Source: Streptomyces sp. PsTaAH-137
Lineage (GTDB): Bacteria; Actinomycetota; Actinomycetes; Streptomycetales; Streptomycetaceae
Assembly: GCF_003259365.1 (NCBI RefSeq)
Contig: NZ_QLLY01000011.1
Span: forward strand, 242,286-306,285
Direction of reading: 5' to 3'
Length of the DNA stretch: 64,000 bases
Shown: positions 6,344 to 14,823 of the stretch, one piece after another
Numbering within the stretch: the stretch's first letter is position 1
Layout: the number at the start of each line of letters is the position of its first letter
Notes under the pieces: generated by a model
Database searches by the model: none
What the model was told of the DNA's origin: nothing
Seen by the model: only the letters and a program-made list of their open reading frames with translations
Position numbers and translations under genes: made by a program

Positions 6344-7638
6344 GACGGCTGCTCCGTGGACTGCTTCTGGACCGCTTTGCGCAGGCCGCGTTCTATCCGG
6401 TCGGCGATGCCCTGCGCCTCGTTGCCCAGGCCCGCCTGGGCGGGGGCCGTGGTGGCGCCGGACTTCATGGCGTCGGCGGCGGGCTGCGGGTCGGAGACGG
6501 TGCGGCCGTCGGCGAAGCCGGAGACCGCGTAGACCACGACCGGGGCGTCGGTCAGCACGTTGAGGGTCCAGGACGCGCGCTGGGCGTCGCCGAAGTCCGC
6601 GGCGGCGGTGCCCTTGGCGGGGTACGGGCGCGGCATGAGGTCGGCGCGGCGGTCCAGGCCCTGGTCGGTGAAGCGGGTGCGCAGCGCCTGGGTCGCCTCC
6701 TGGTCGGCCTTGGTGAACAGCAGCCCGACGGTGGTGACGTTGCTCTGGGTGGCGTCCGTGTACGTGGCGCGCAGCAGCCGCAGACAGCCGACGGAGCTCA
6801 GCGCCTTGTGCAGGAGCGGGTCGAAGGCCTTGGCGCAGGTGGTGTCGGGGGCGACGGCGATTCGGGTCCAGGTGCGGTCGGCGCCGCCGGGGCCCGCGCC
6901 CTCGCCCTTGAGGGTGCGCGGGAAGAGCTGGTCGACGGGGATGCTGTGCCACAGCTGCCCGGCCCGGGTGTAGGAGCTGTGCGCGGAGACGGTGCCGTCG
7001 CCGTCGTCGCCGGTGAGCAGGGAGCCGGTGGCGGCGCCGCCGATGAGGCCGAGGCCGAGCACCAGGCAGGCGGCGGCCGCGGCGACGCGCGGGGCGAGGC
7101 GGGCGCCGATGGGGCGCAGCCTGGTGGTGCGGTCGTCGTAGTGCTCGGGGGGCGCGAACCGTACGAAGGGCCTGCCGGCCGTGCCCGGGATCGGCGTGAG
7201 GTCGACGGTGCCGACGGGTCTGCGCGGGGGCGGCGGGCTCATCGGGGGGCGCGGGGGTGCGGGTGGGATCGGGCGGAGGCGGGTCGTCGTCTCGGTGGCG
7301 AGGGCGCCCGGGACCTCCGGCGGGAGTGGGCCGGGGTGCGCGGGCGCGCCGCTGGGGGTGCGGTGGGTGGGGGCGGGTGCGGGTGCGTCGTGGCTGGTCG
7401 CGCCGTTCCCCGCGCCCCTGACGGGGCTTGCCCCGGGCCGTGTCGGAGCGCCGCCGGCGGGGCCCTGTGGGGGTGTGTCGGGGAAGCGGGCCGACGGGGG
7501 CGGTGGGGGTGGGGTCGGCGGCAACGGGGGGACCTCGGGCGGGAGTTCGGGACCGGAGGGCTGCGCGGGGCGCGGCGGGACCGGGGGGCGCGGTGGCACT
7601 GAGGGGCGCGGAGGGACGCGTCCGGCTTCCGTACTCAT
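6340..7638 (-). CDS. Proline-rich single-pass membrane protein, function unknown
   Basis: 432 residues. The first ~190 are very Pro/Arg-rich and disordered, then comes one transmembrane helix (about 190-212, with AAAACLVLGLGLIGGAATG) and an extracytoplasmic domain of about 200 residues with several cysteines (for example in the TTCAKAFDPLL and VGCLRLLRA segments). This topology suggests a cytoplasmic scaffold with an external sensor or binding domain. It is coupled to the mycosin-like protease by a 4-nt overlap, so the protease may process it or act with it. Part of the proline-rich region (near 7376-7435) is encoded by a sequence resembling a genomic repeat element. Confidence 0.8.
   Translation of the reverse strand: MSTEAGRVPPRPSVPPRPPVPPRPAQPSGPELPPEVPPLPPTPPPPPPSARFPDTPPQGPAGGAPTRPGASPVRGAGNGATSHDAPAPAPTHRTPSGAPAHPGPLPPEVPGALATETTTRLRPIPPAPPRPPMSPPPPRRPVGTVDLTPIPGTAGRPFVRFAPPEHYDDRTTRLRPIGARLAPRVAAAAACLVLGLGLIGGAATGSLLTGDDGDGTVSAHSSYTRAGQLWHSIPVDQLFPRTLKGEGAGPGGADRTWTRIAVAPDTTCAKAFDPLLHKALSSVGCLRLLRATYTDATQSNVTTVGLLFTKADQEATQALRTRFTDQGLDRRADLMPRPYPAKGTAAADFGDAQRASWTLNVLTDAPVVVYAVSGFADGRTVSDPQPAADAMKSGATTAPAQAGLGNEAQGIADRIERGLRKAVQKQSTEQPS
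7376..7435 (-). repeat. Copy of the intergenic repeat element inside a coding region
   Basis: On the minus strand this stretch reads AGGGGCGCGGGGAAC then GGCGCGACCAGCCACGACG. It matches the element at 1064-1113 almost base for base over about 30 nt (differences at the T/G and G/A positions). It lies within the disordered proline-rich segment of the 6340-7638 gene and keeps its frame open. Confidence 0.65.
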
Positions 7639-7777
7639 GCCTCCCCGTTTCCTCAGCCTGCGTGCGCGTCACTCTAACGGGCGGAACCGGGTACGGCAGG
7701 ACGCAGTCCGCACACCCGGCCGATCTGCCCGGAACATCCCCCTACCCTGCGGTAATCGAGTCTGGCAGGCTTCGGAC

Positions 7778-8980
7778 ATGACACCCCGTGCAGCCGATCG
7801 CGCCCGCTTCGACCGGGCCACCGCCCACCTCGACGCCCCCGTGGCCATCGTCGACCTGGACGCCTTCGACGCGAACGCCGCCGATCTGGTGCGGCGCGCG
7901 GGAGGCAAGCCGATCCGGGTGGCCAGCAAGTCCGTCCGCTGCCGCGCCCTGCTCGAACGGGTCCTGGCGCGGGAGGGGTTCGCGGGCATCATGTCGTTCA
8001 CTCTGGCCGAGTCGGTGTGGCTGGCGCGGTCGGGGTTCGAGGACGTGCTGCTCGCGTATCCGTCGGCGGACCGCGCCGGGTTCGCTGAGCTGGCGCACGA
8101 TCCGAAGCTGGCCGCCGCGGTGACCGTGATGATCGACGACCCCGCGCAGCTGCGGCTGATCGACGACGCCCGGGATGGCGGCACCGAGGAGATCCGGGTC
8201 TGCCTCGAACTCGACACCTCGCTGCGGATGCTGGGCGGCCGGGTGCGGATCGGCGCCCTGCGCTCGCCGCTGCGCACCCCGTCCCAACTCGCCGATCTGG
8301 CCCGGGTCGTGGCCCGGCGGCCGGGGTTCCGGCTGGTGGGGATCATGGCGTACGAGGGTCATGTGGCCGGGGTCGGCGACGCGGTGGCGGGGCGGCCGGT
8401 GCGGTCCCGGGCGATCCGGCTGATGCAGGCGTCCGCGCGCCGGGAGCTGGCGGCGCGGCGCGCGGCGGTGGTGCGCGCCGTGCGGGCGGTGGCGCCGGAC
8501 CTGGAGTTCGTCAACGGCGGCGGCACGGGCAGTGTGCAGCACACGGCCGCCGAGGACGCCGTCACCGAGATCGCCGCCGGGTCGGGGCTGTACGTGCCGC
8601 GGCTCTTCGACAACTACACGTCGTTCAGCGGGCGTCCGGCCGCGCTGTTCGCCCAGCCGGTGGTGCGCAGGCCCGGGGTCGGCGTGGTCACCGTGCTCGG
8701 CGGCGGCTATCCGGCGTCCGGCGCGGCGGGTCCGGACCGGCTGCCGGTGCCGTATCTGCCGGAGGGGCTGCGCTACGACGGGCAGGAGGGGCCCGGTGAG
8801 GTGCAGACGCCGCTGCTGGGCTCCCCCGCCGACGATCTGCTGATCGGCGACAAGGTGTGGTTCCGGCACGCGAAGGCCGGGGAGCTGTGCGAGCGGTTCG
8901 AGGTGCTGCACCTGGTGTCCGGGGACACGGTGACGGAGACGGTGCCGACGTACCGCGGTGAGGGCTACACGTTCCTGTGA
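7778..8980 (+). CDS. PLP-dependent amino-acid deaminase/aldolase (alanine-racemase fold)
   Basis: 400 residues. The fold-type III PLP barrel begins with DAPVAIVDLDAFDANA, and the PLP lysine is in RVASKSVRCRALL. The C-terminal part with FRHAKAGELCERFEVLH supplies the His and Cys that bind metal in the D-serine dehydratase/D-threonine aldolase group. It therefore probably deaminates or cleaves a D- or beta-hydroxy amino acid in the cytoplasm. The ATG at 7778 was chosen over the longer open frame, whose upstream part is antisense to the membrane protein. It is followed by a strong bidirectional hairpin. Confidence 0.88.
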   Translation: MTPRAADRARFDRATAHLDAPVAIVDLDAFDANAADLVRRAGGKPIRVASKSVRCRALLERVLAREGFAGIMSFTLAESVWLARSGFEDVLLAYPSADRAGFAELAHDPKLAAAVTVMIDDPAQLRLIDDARDGGTEEIRVCLELDTSLRMLGGRVRIGALRSPLRTPSQLADLARVVARRPGFRLVGIMAYEGHVAGVGDAVAGRPVRSRAIRLMQASARRELAARRAAVVRAVRAVAPDLEFVNGGGTGSVQHTAAEDAVTEIAAGSGLYVPRLFDNYTSFSGRPAALFAQPVVRRPGVGVVTVLGGGYPASGAAGPDRLPVPYLPEGLRYDGQEGPGEVQTPLLGSPADDLLIGDKVWFRHAKAGELCERFEVLHLVSGDTVTETVPTYRGEGYTFL

Positions 8981-8982
8981 GG

Positions 8983-9018
8983 GTCCGGGGCCGCGGCGGG
9001 TGCGCCGCGGCCCCGGAC
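8983..9018. terminator. Bidirectional terminator
   Basis: A perfect 16-bp stem (GTCCGGGGCCGCGGCG and complement) with a 4-nt loop lies between the convergent stops at 8980 and 9026. Confidence 0.8.
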
Positions 9019-9025
9019 ACGCCGG

Positions 9026-10306
9026 CTAGTGGACGGCGTCCACCTGGTCCGGCACGACCGAGCCGTCGTCGCGCAGGAGCGGGCCGAAGCCGCCCTCCGG
9101 CTTGTTGTACGCGGCCGTCGCGCACGGGTACGTACCGGTCTTCTTCGGCAGCGGCTCGATGAACATGGGGTTGGCGACCCAGCGTCCGTCGGCGTCGTCG
9201 TAGGCCCGGCACATGATCTCGTTCTTGTTCCGGTTGAGGACGAGGTGGGCGCCGGTCGCGTCGCCGACGAAGGTCACGTCGGTGTCGGCGTCACCACCGC
9301 CCAAGGCGATGCGCTTGCCCCAGGACTGCTTCTCCCAGGCGGCCTTGCCCTTGATCCCGTAGATGTCCTGGTTGATCCAGCAGCGTTTGCCGTCGATGTA
9401 CGGGATGGCCTCGCCCTGGGTGCGGCCGGTGCCGCCGCAGCCCTCGTTGTACGTGGTGATGCGGCCCTTGCGGTCGAGGACCGAGCGGATGGCGATGGTG
9501 TGGGCGCGGTCGATGCCGACGCCCCGTGACCAGACCTCGGTGACGGGCTCGGACCCGGCCGACACGATGTAGACGTCGAAGCCGGCCTTCTGGAGCGTAC
9601 GGATGAGGTCGCGCTGCTGCTCGTAGTAGCGGACGTAGCCGGGGATCGTGTGGGTGCCGAGCGTCTGGGTGGCGCCGACCGGGGCGGCGAGGGCCTCCTT
9701 GCGGGCGGCGGCCGCGTAGGACTCCAGCTCGGGGACCGTGTGCCCGGCGAACAGCTGCGGCACCCAGGCGTACTGGGGCACGGTGCGGCGGTGGTTCCAG
9801 TCGCCCGCGAAGGCCGCGGCGCCGCTCATGGTCTTCCCCGACTCACGGATGTTGAAGATCTCGTCCGTGCAGTCGGTGTCGGTGGAGGTGGGCAGCGGGG
9901 CGCCCACGGGGACGTCGGTGCCGCAGGCCGCGGTGAGCGCCTTGTCGGCGTCGTCCGTCAGCCATTTGCTGGTCTTCTTCCAGCTCGCGGGGCGGAGGAT
10001 CTTGTCGTGCTTGAGGGACCAGGCGATGGTGGCGTCGGTGACATCGTTCTTGGAGACGGTGTTGTCCCAGTCGAACGCGGCGACGGGGCGCGGGCCGTGG
10101 TGGCCTCCGCAGCTCCCGCGCTCGTCGATCATGCGCTGGAGTTTCGCCCGGTTGTCGCCGTACCAGGGCAGCTTCTTCGACAGCTGCGGGCAGGCGCGGT
10201 CGGGGGTGGGGGCGGACGTGGCGGCGGCCGCAGGAGAGACGAGAGCCGTGGCCACCAGGGCGGTGACCACGGCCGAAGTCCACGCGGAAACATTGCTGTT
10301 ACGCAT
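9026..10306 (-). CDS. Secreted HAD-superfamily phosphatase
   Basis: 426 residues with an N-terminal signal peptide (about 1-29, ending in PAAAATSA). The HAD motif I is DWDNTVS (aspartate nucleophile); motif II is likely in YIVSAGSEPV and motifs III/IV around GGGDADTDVTFVGDATG. It should hydrolyse a phosphomonoester outside the cell. The large size and secretion resemble phosphorylcholine phosphatase-like HAD enzymes, but the substrate is inferred only. No strong Shine-Dalgarno sequence precedes the ATG at 10304-10306. Confidence 0.85.
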   Translation of the reverse strand: MRNSNVSAWTSAVVTALVATALVSPAAAATSAPTPDRACPQLSKKLPWYGDNRAKLQRMIDERGSCGGHHGPRPVAAFDWDNTVSKNDVTDATIAWSLKHDKILRPASWKKTSKWLTDDADKALTAACGTDVPVGAPLPTSTDTDCTDEIFNIRESGKTMSGAAAFAGDWNHRRTVPQYAWVPQLFAGHTVPELESYAAAARKEALAAPVGATQTLGTHTIPGYVRYYEQQRDLIRTLQKAGFDVYIVSAGSEPVTEVWSRGVGIDRAHTIAIRSVLDRKGRITTYNEGCGGTGRTQGEAIPYIDGKRCWINQDIYGIKGKAAWEKQSWGKRIALGGGDADTDVTFVGDATGAHLVLNRNKNEIMCRAYDDADGRWVANPMFIEPLPKKTGTYPCATAAYNKPEGGFGPLLRDDGSVVPDQVDAVH

Positions 10307-10339
10307 GCCCGGTGACCGTACACCTATCGGTCGGGTCCC

Positions 10340-11122
10340 CTACAGAGGCGTGACGTAGGCGCCCGAGATACCGCCGTCGACCAGGAAGTCGGTGGCGTTG
10401 ACGAACGAGGCGTCGTCGCTGGCCAGGAAGGCGACGGCGGCCGCGATCTCGTCGGCGGCGGCGAACCGGCCGACCGGAATGTGCACGAGGCGGCGTGCCG
10501 CGCGCTCGGGGTCCTTCGCGAACAGCTCCCGCAGCAGCGGGGTGTCGACCGGGCCCGGGCACAGGGCGTTGACCCGGATGCCCTCGCGGGCGAACTGCAC
10601 GCCGAGTTCGCGGGACATGGCGAGGACGCCGCCCTTGGACGCGGTGTAGGAGATCTGGGAGGTCGCCGCGCCCATCCGGGCCACGAACGAGGCGGTGTTG
10701 ATGATGGAGCCCTTGCCCTGCCGCCGCATGTAGGGGATCGCGGCCTTGCAGCACAGGTACACGGAGGTGAGGTTGACGTCCTGGACGCGCTTCCACGCCT
10801 CCAGGCCCGTGTCGAGGATCGAGTCGTCGTCGGGCGGTGAGATGCCCGCGTTGTTGAAGGCGATGTCGACGCTGCCGTAGGTGTCGAACGCCGTCTTGAA
10901 GAGTGCCTCGACCTGTTCGGCGTCGGTGACGTCGACCCGCACGAAGGTGCCGCCGACCTCCTCGGCGGCCTTCTTGCCCGCGCTCTCGTCGATGTCGCCG
11001 CAGACGACGTGCGCGCCCTCGGAGGCGAGCCGGCGCGCGGTGGCGAGGCCGATGCCGCTGCCCGCGCCGGTGATGACGGCGGTGCGGCCGACGAGGCGGC
11101 GGCAGATGTTCTCTTCGGTCAT
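10340..11122 (-). CDS. SDR-family oxidoreductase in the glnA4 cluster
   Basis: 260 residues, classical short-chain dehydrogenase. It has the NAD(P) motif TGAGSGIG (about 18-25), NNAG, and the catalytic Tyr-Lys of YTASKGG. The acidic residue after beta-2 (CGDIDES) suggests NAD preference. The gene starts 8 nt after the aldehyde dehydrogenase stop, so glnA4, the aldehyde dehydrogenase and this gene form one operon. It could oxidise or reduce an alcohol/aldehyde intermediate of amine catabolism; the exact substrate is unknown. Confidence 0.92.
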   Translation of the reverse strand: MTEENICRRLVGRTAVITGAGSGIGLATARRLASEGAHVVCGDIDESAGKKAAEEVGGTFVRVDVTDAEQVEALFKTAFDTYGSVDIAFNNAGISPPDDDSILDTGLEAWKRVQDVNLTSVYLCCKAAIPYMRRQGKGSIINTASFVARMGAATSQISYTASKGGVLAMSRELGVQFAREGIRVNALCPGPVDTPLLRELFAKDPERAARRLVHIPVGRFAAADEIAAAVAFLASDDASFVNATDFLVDGGISGAYVTPL

Positions 11123-11130
11123 GGGTTTTC

Positions 11131-12495
11131 TCAGGCCTCCGTGCTGATGAAGACGTTCTTGGTTTCGGTGAAGGCGGTGAGGGCGTCGGGGCCCAGTTCG
11201 CGGCCGAGGCCGGACTGCTTGAAGCCGCCGAACGGGGTCCAGTAGCGCACGGCGGAGTGCGAGTTGACGGACAGGTTCCCGGCGCGGACGGCTCGGGAGA
11301 CGCGCAGGGCGCGGCCCAGGTCGCGGGTCCAGAGCGAACCGGCGAGCCCGTACGGGGTGGCGTCGGCGAGACGGATCGCGTCGGCCTCGTCGGTGAAGGG
11401 CAGCAGGACGGCGACGGGCCCGAAGATCTCCTCCACGGCCGCGGGCGCGTCGGCGGCTTCGCCGGTCAGCACGGTCGGCGGGAACCAGAAGCCGGGCCCG
11501 GTGGGCGCGGTGCCCCGGATGCCGGTGGCGGAGTCGGGCACGAAGTGCCGTACGCGGTCGAGCTGTTGCCGCGAGATCAGCGGCCCCATCCGCGTCTTCT
11601 CGTCCAGCGGGTCGCCGACGACCACGGCGCCGATCGCGTCCGTGAGCAGCGCCGCGGCCTCCTCGTACACCGTCTCCTGGACGAGGATGCGGGTGCGGGC
11701 GCAGCAGTCCTGGCCGGAGTTGTCGAGGAACGAGAACGGGTCGAGGGCCTTCGTCAGGTCCGCGTCCGCGAAGACGATGTTGGGGCTCTTGCCGCCGAGT
11801 TCGAGCGTGACCGGCTTGACCAGGGCGGCGCAGCGCTCCATGATCTCGCGGCCGGTGCGGGTCGACCCGGTGAAGACGATCTTCGCGACGTCCGGGTGGT
11901 CGACGAGGGCGCGGCCCGCGATGTTCCCGTGCCCCGGCAGGACCTGGAAGAGGCCCTCGGGAAGCCCTGCCTCCAGGGCCAGTTCGGCCAGGCGCAGGGC
12001 GGTGAGCGGGGTCGTCTCGGCGGGCTTGAGGACGACCGCGTTGCCCGCCGCGAGCGCGGGGGCCGTGCCCCAGGCGGCGATCGGCATCGGGAAGTTCCAG
12101 GGGGCGATGACGCCGACGACGCCGAGCGGTTCGTGGAAGGTGACGTTCCAGCCGCCGGGGGCCGGGATCTGTGCGCCGTTGAGGCGTTCGGCGCCACCGG
12201 CCGCGTAGTGGAGGAGGTCCCGTACGTTGCCCGCCTCCCAGCGGGCGTTGCCGATGAGGTGTCCGGCCTCGCGGACCTCCAGCTGCGCCAGCTCTTCGAG
12301 GTGTCGGTCGACGGTGTCGGCGAAGCGGCGCAGGAGCGCGGCCCGGTCGGCGGGGGCGGCCGCGGACCAGGAGCGCTGGGCGGTGCGGGCTCGGGCGACG
12401 GCACGGTCGACGTCCTCGGCGTCGGCGGCGGGCACGGTCGCGACGATCTCTTCCGTCGCCGGGTTGAGTACCTGGAGCAAAAGGGGGTTCCTCAC
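11131..12495 (-). CDS. Aldehyde dehydrogenase of the gamma-glutamyl-amine pathway
   Basis: 454 residues, ALDH superfamily. The segments VIAPWNFPMPIAAW, FTGSTRTGREI, the general-base Glu of LELGGKSPN and the nucleophilic Cys in the GQDCCARTRI region are in order. It would oxidise the aldehyde made from a gamma-glutamylated amine, as PuuC does in the Puu route. The GTG start overlaps the glnA4 stop by 4 nt (GTGA), indicating translational coupling. It is slightly shorter than typical ALDHs (about 480) but has all the core elements. Confidence 0.93.
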   Translation of the reverse strand: MRNPLLLQVLNPATEEIVATVPAADAEDVDRAVARARTAQRSWSAAAPADRAALLRRFADTVDRHLEELAQLEVREAGHLIGNARWEAGNVRDLLHYAAGGAERLNGAQIPAPGGWNVTFHEPLGVVGVIAPWNFPMPIAAWGTAPALAAGNAVVLKPAETTPLTALRLAELALEAGLPEGLFQVLPGHGNIAGRALVDHPDVAKIVFTGSTRTGREIMERCAALVKPVTLELGGKSPNIVFADADLTKALDPFSFLDNSGQDCCARTRILVQETVYEEAAALLTDAIGAVVVGDPLDEKTRMGPLISRQQLDRVRHFVPDSATGIRGTAPTGPGFWFPPTVLTGEAADAPAAVEEIFGPVAVLLPFTDEADAIRLADATPYGLAGSLWTRDLGRALRVSRAVRAGNLSVNSHSAVRYWTPFGGFKQSGLGRELGPDALTAFTETKNVFISTEA

Positions 12496-13850
12496 ATGCG
12501 TTCGAAGGAGCGGCGCAGCTCCCAGTCGGTCACCGCGGCGTCGAACGCGTCGAGTTCGACCCGCGCCATGTTGCGGTAGTGGGCGACGACCTCGTCGCCG
12601 AACGCGGCCTTCGCGACGGGGCTGTTCTCCCAGAGGTCGGCGGCCTCGCGCAGGGTGGTGGGGACGTGCGCGTAGTCGGCGGCGTAGGCGTTGCCCGCGC
12701 AGGCCTCGGGGAGCTCCAGCTCCTGCTCGACCCCGTGGAGGCCCGCGGCGACGAGTCCGGCGACGGCGAGGTACGGGTTGACGTCGCCGCCGGGCAGCCG
12801 GTTCTCGAATCTCAGGGAGCGGCCGTGGCCGACGACGCGGAGCGCGCAGGTGCGGTTGTCGTGGCCCCAGGCGACGGCGGTCGGGGCGAAGGAGCCCGGC
12901 TGGAACCGCTTGTAGGAGTTGATGTGCGGCGCGTAGAGCAGGGAGAAGTCACGCAGCGCGGCGAGCTGCCCGGCGAGGAAGTGCCGCATCAGGGGCGACA
13001 TCTCCCGGCCGTCGGCCATGGCGTTGGCGCCGTCCGCGTCGGCGAGCGAGAGGTGGATGTGGCAGGAGTTGCCCTCGCGCTCGTTGTACTTCGCCATGAA
13101 GGTGAGCGAGACGCCCTCCTGGGCGGCGATCTCCTTGGCACCCGTCTTGTAGATCGCGTGCTGGTCACAGGTGACGAGGGCCTCGTCGTAGCGGAAGACG
13201 ATCTCGTGCTGGCCGGGGTTGCACTCCCCCTTGGCCGACTCGACGGTGAGGCCGGCGCCCGCCATCTCGTTGCGGATCCGGCGCAGCAGGGGCTCGACGC
13301 GGCCGGTGCCGAGGACGGAGTAGTCGATGTTGTACTGGTTGGCCGGGGTGAGGCCGCGGTAGTCGGCGTCCCAGGCCTGCTCGTAGGTGTCCTTGAAGAC
13401 GATGAACTCCAGCTCGGTGCCGACCTGGGCGGTGAGCCCGAGTGCGGCGAGCCGGTCGAGCTGGCGGCGCAGGATCTGGCGGGGCGCGGCGACGACGGGC
13501 GCGCCGTCGTCCCAGGCGAGGTCGGCGACGAGCATCGCCGTCCCCTCGTTCCAGGGGACGCGGCGCAGCGTGCCGAGGTCGGGGTGCATGGCGAAGTCGC
13601 CGTAGCCGCGCTCCCAGGACGACATCGCGTACCCGTCGACGGTGTTCATCTCGGCGTCGACGGCGAGCAGGTAGTTGCAGCCCTCGGTGCCGTGCTCCAG
13701 GACCTCGTCGAGGAAGAAGCGGGCGGCGAACCGCTTGCCCTGGAGCCGTCCCTGCATGTCGGGGAAGGCCAGGACGACGGTGTCGATCTCTCCGCTGGCG
13801 ACGAGGGCGCGCAGTTCCTCGACGGGGAGCGGGGGTGTGCGGTCTGCCAC
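12492..13850 (-). CDS. glnA4: Glutamine synthetase-like gamma-glutamylethanolamide synthetase
   Basis: 452 residues of the GS-like family. Metal and ATP residues are visible in GTELEFIVF, KGECNPGQHEIVFRYD, NSCHIHLSL and LRFENRLPGGDVNPYLA. Order and content (SDR-ALDH-GS, divergent FadR regulator, then an amidase) match the S. coelicolor glnA4 locus (SCO1613), whose enzyme joins glutamate to ethanolamine with ATP. The GTG start at 13848-13850 has GAGGAGG 8 nt upstream. Regulation is probably by the divergent repressor through the 85-nt spacer. Substrate assignment rests on synteny and should be read as likely. Confidence 0.88.
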   Translation of the reverse strand: MADRTPPLPVEELRALVASGEIDTVVLAFPDMQGRLQGKRFAARFFLDEVLEHGTEGCNYLLAVDAEMNTVDGYAMSSWERGYGDFAMHPDLGTLRRVPWNEGTAMLVADLAWDDGAPVVAAPRQILRRQLDRLAALGLTAQVGTELEFIVFKDTYEQAWDADYRGLTPANQYNIDYSVLGTGRVEPLLRRIRNEMAGAGLTVESAKGECNPGQHEIVFRYDEALVTCDQHAIYKTGAKEIAAQEGVSLTFMAKYNEREGNSCHIHLSLADADGANAMADGREMSPLMRHFLAGQLAALRDFSLLYAPHINSYKRFQPGSFAPTAVAWGHDNRTCALRVVGHGRSLRFENRLPGGDVNPYLAVAGLVAAGLHGVEQELELPEACAGNAYAADYAHVPTTLREAADLWENSPVAKAAFGDEVVAHYRNMARVELDAFDAAVTDWELRRSFERM

Positions 13851-13905
13851 GGGAAAGGCCTCCTCGGGTCCGCCATGAGCCGATGCGCCATAAGGTATGG
13901 GGTGG

Positions 13906-13916
13906 AACCATTGGTT
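13906..13916. promoter_or_regulatory. Candidate operator between glnA4 and its FadR-type regulator
   Basis: The perfect inverted repeat AACC-ATT-GGTT lies in the 85-nt divergent spacer. Its core CCATTGG recurs in the inverted repeat at 14709-14720 upstream of the amidase gene. Confidence 0.4.
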
Positions 13917-13935
13917 GGGAAGGGGACCAGGGCTC

Positions 13936-14661
13936 ATGTCGCGCACGGATGTGGACGGGGGACTCGCGACGGTGCTGCGCCCGGTGCGGGCGGGCAACGG
14001 CTTCGAGGAGGCGCTGGAGCAGATCCTCCAGGTGGTCCGGCTCGGTCTGGTTCCGGCCGGTGAACGGCTGCCGTCCGAGCGGGAGTTGGCGGAGCGGCTC
14101 GCGATCAGCCGGGTGACGCTGCGCGAGGTGCTGAAGGTCCTCCAGGACCAGGGGCTCGTGGCGGCGCGGCGCGGCCGGTACGGCGGGACGTTCGTGCTGC
14201 CGCGCCCCGAGGCGGGCGGCGGGGACGAGCTGCGGCGCCGGATCCGGGACGTGGACATCGAGGACGTGCTGCGCTTCCGCGAGGTCCTGGAGGTCGGGGC
14301 GGCCGGCCTGTGCGCGGACCACGGCCTCGACGACGCCCGCGCCCTGCGGCTGCGCACGGCGCTCGCGCACACCCATGACGCGCCGCTCGCGGACTACCGC
14401 CGCCAGGACACGCTGCTCCACCTCACCCTCGCCGAGCTGTCCGGTTCGCCGACGCTGGCCGGGAGTTACGCGGCGGTGCGCGCGAGTGTGAACGACCTGC
14501 TCGACTGCATCCCGCTGCTGGTGCGGAACCTGGAGCACTCCCAGCGCCAGCACACGGCCCTGGTGGAGGCGGTGCTCGCCGGGGACGCGGAGGGCGCGCG
14601 GGCGGCGATGCGCGAGCACTGCGCGGGCACGGCGGCACTGCTGCGCGGCTTCCTGACCTGA
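13936..14661 (+). CDS. epuRI: FadR/GntR-family repressor (EpuRI-like)
   Basis: 241 residues. The N-terminal winged helix-turn-helix has LPSERELAERLAISRVTLREVLKVL, and the C-terminal FCD all-helical ligand domain carries the usual Asp/His metal residues (VLRFREVLE, RRQDTLLHLTLA, EHSQRQHTALVEAV). It is divergent from glnA4 as EpuRI (SCO1614) is in S. coelicolor, where it represses ethanolamine use. The ATG at 13936 is used; a purine-rich GGGAAGGGGACCAGGG stretch precedes it. It probably also autoregulates. Confidence 0.88.
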   Translation: MSRTDVDGGLATVLRPVRAGNGFEEALEQILQVVRLGLVPAGERLPSERELAERLAISRVTLREVLKVLQDQGLVAARRGRYGGTFVLPRPEAGGGDELRRRIRDVDIEDVLRFREVLEVGAAGLCADHGLDDARALRLRTALAHTHDAPLADYRRQDTLLHLTLAELSGSPTLAGSYAAVRASVNDLLDCIPLLVRNLEHSQRQHTALVEAVLAGDAEGARAAMREHCAGTAALLRGFLT

Positions 14662-14708
14662 AGAGACCGCACCGATCCGAAGGGGCCCGCATCGCGAAAG
14701 GTCCGGAT

Positions 14709-14720
14709 CCAATCCATTGG
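14709..14720. promoter_or_regulatory. Second candidate operator, upstream of the amidase gene
   Basis: A perfect inverted repeat CCAAT-CC-ATTGG about 100 nt before the amidase ATG. It shares CCATTGG with 13908-13914, so one repressor could serve both promoters. Confidence 0.4.
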
Positions 14721-14823
14721 GCCCGGCCCCGGTGACCGCATACTGAACGCCCCGGTGTGCGGCGCCATGATCTCGTACCCTCTGGGGTCCCTGTCGCACA
14801 ACAGAGGTCGGGAGCGCAGCAGC

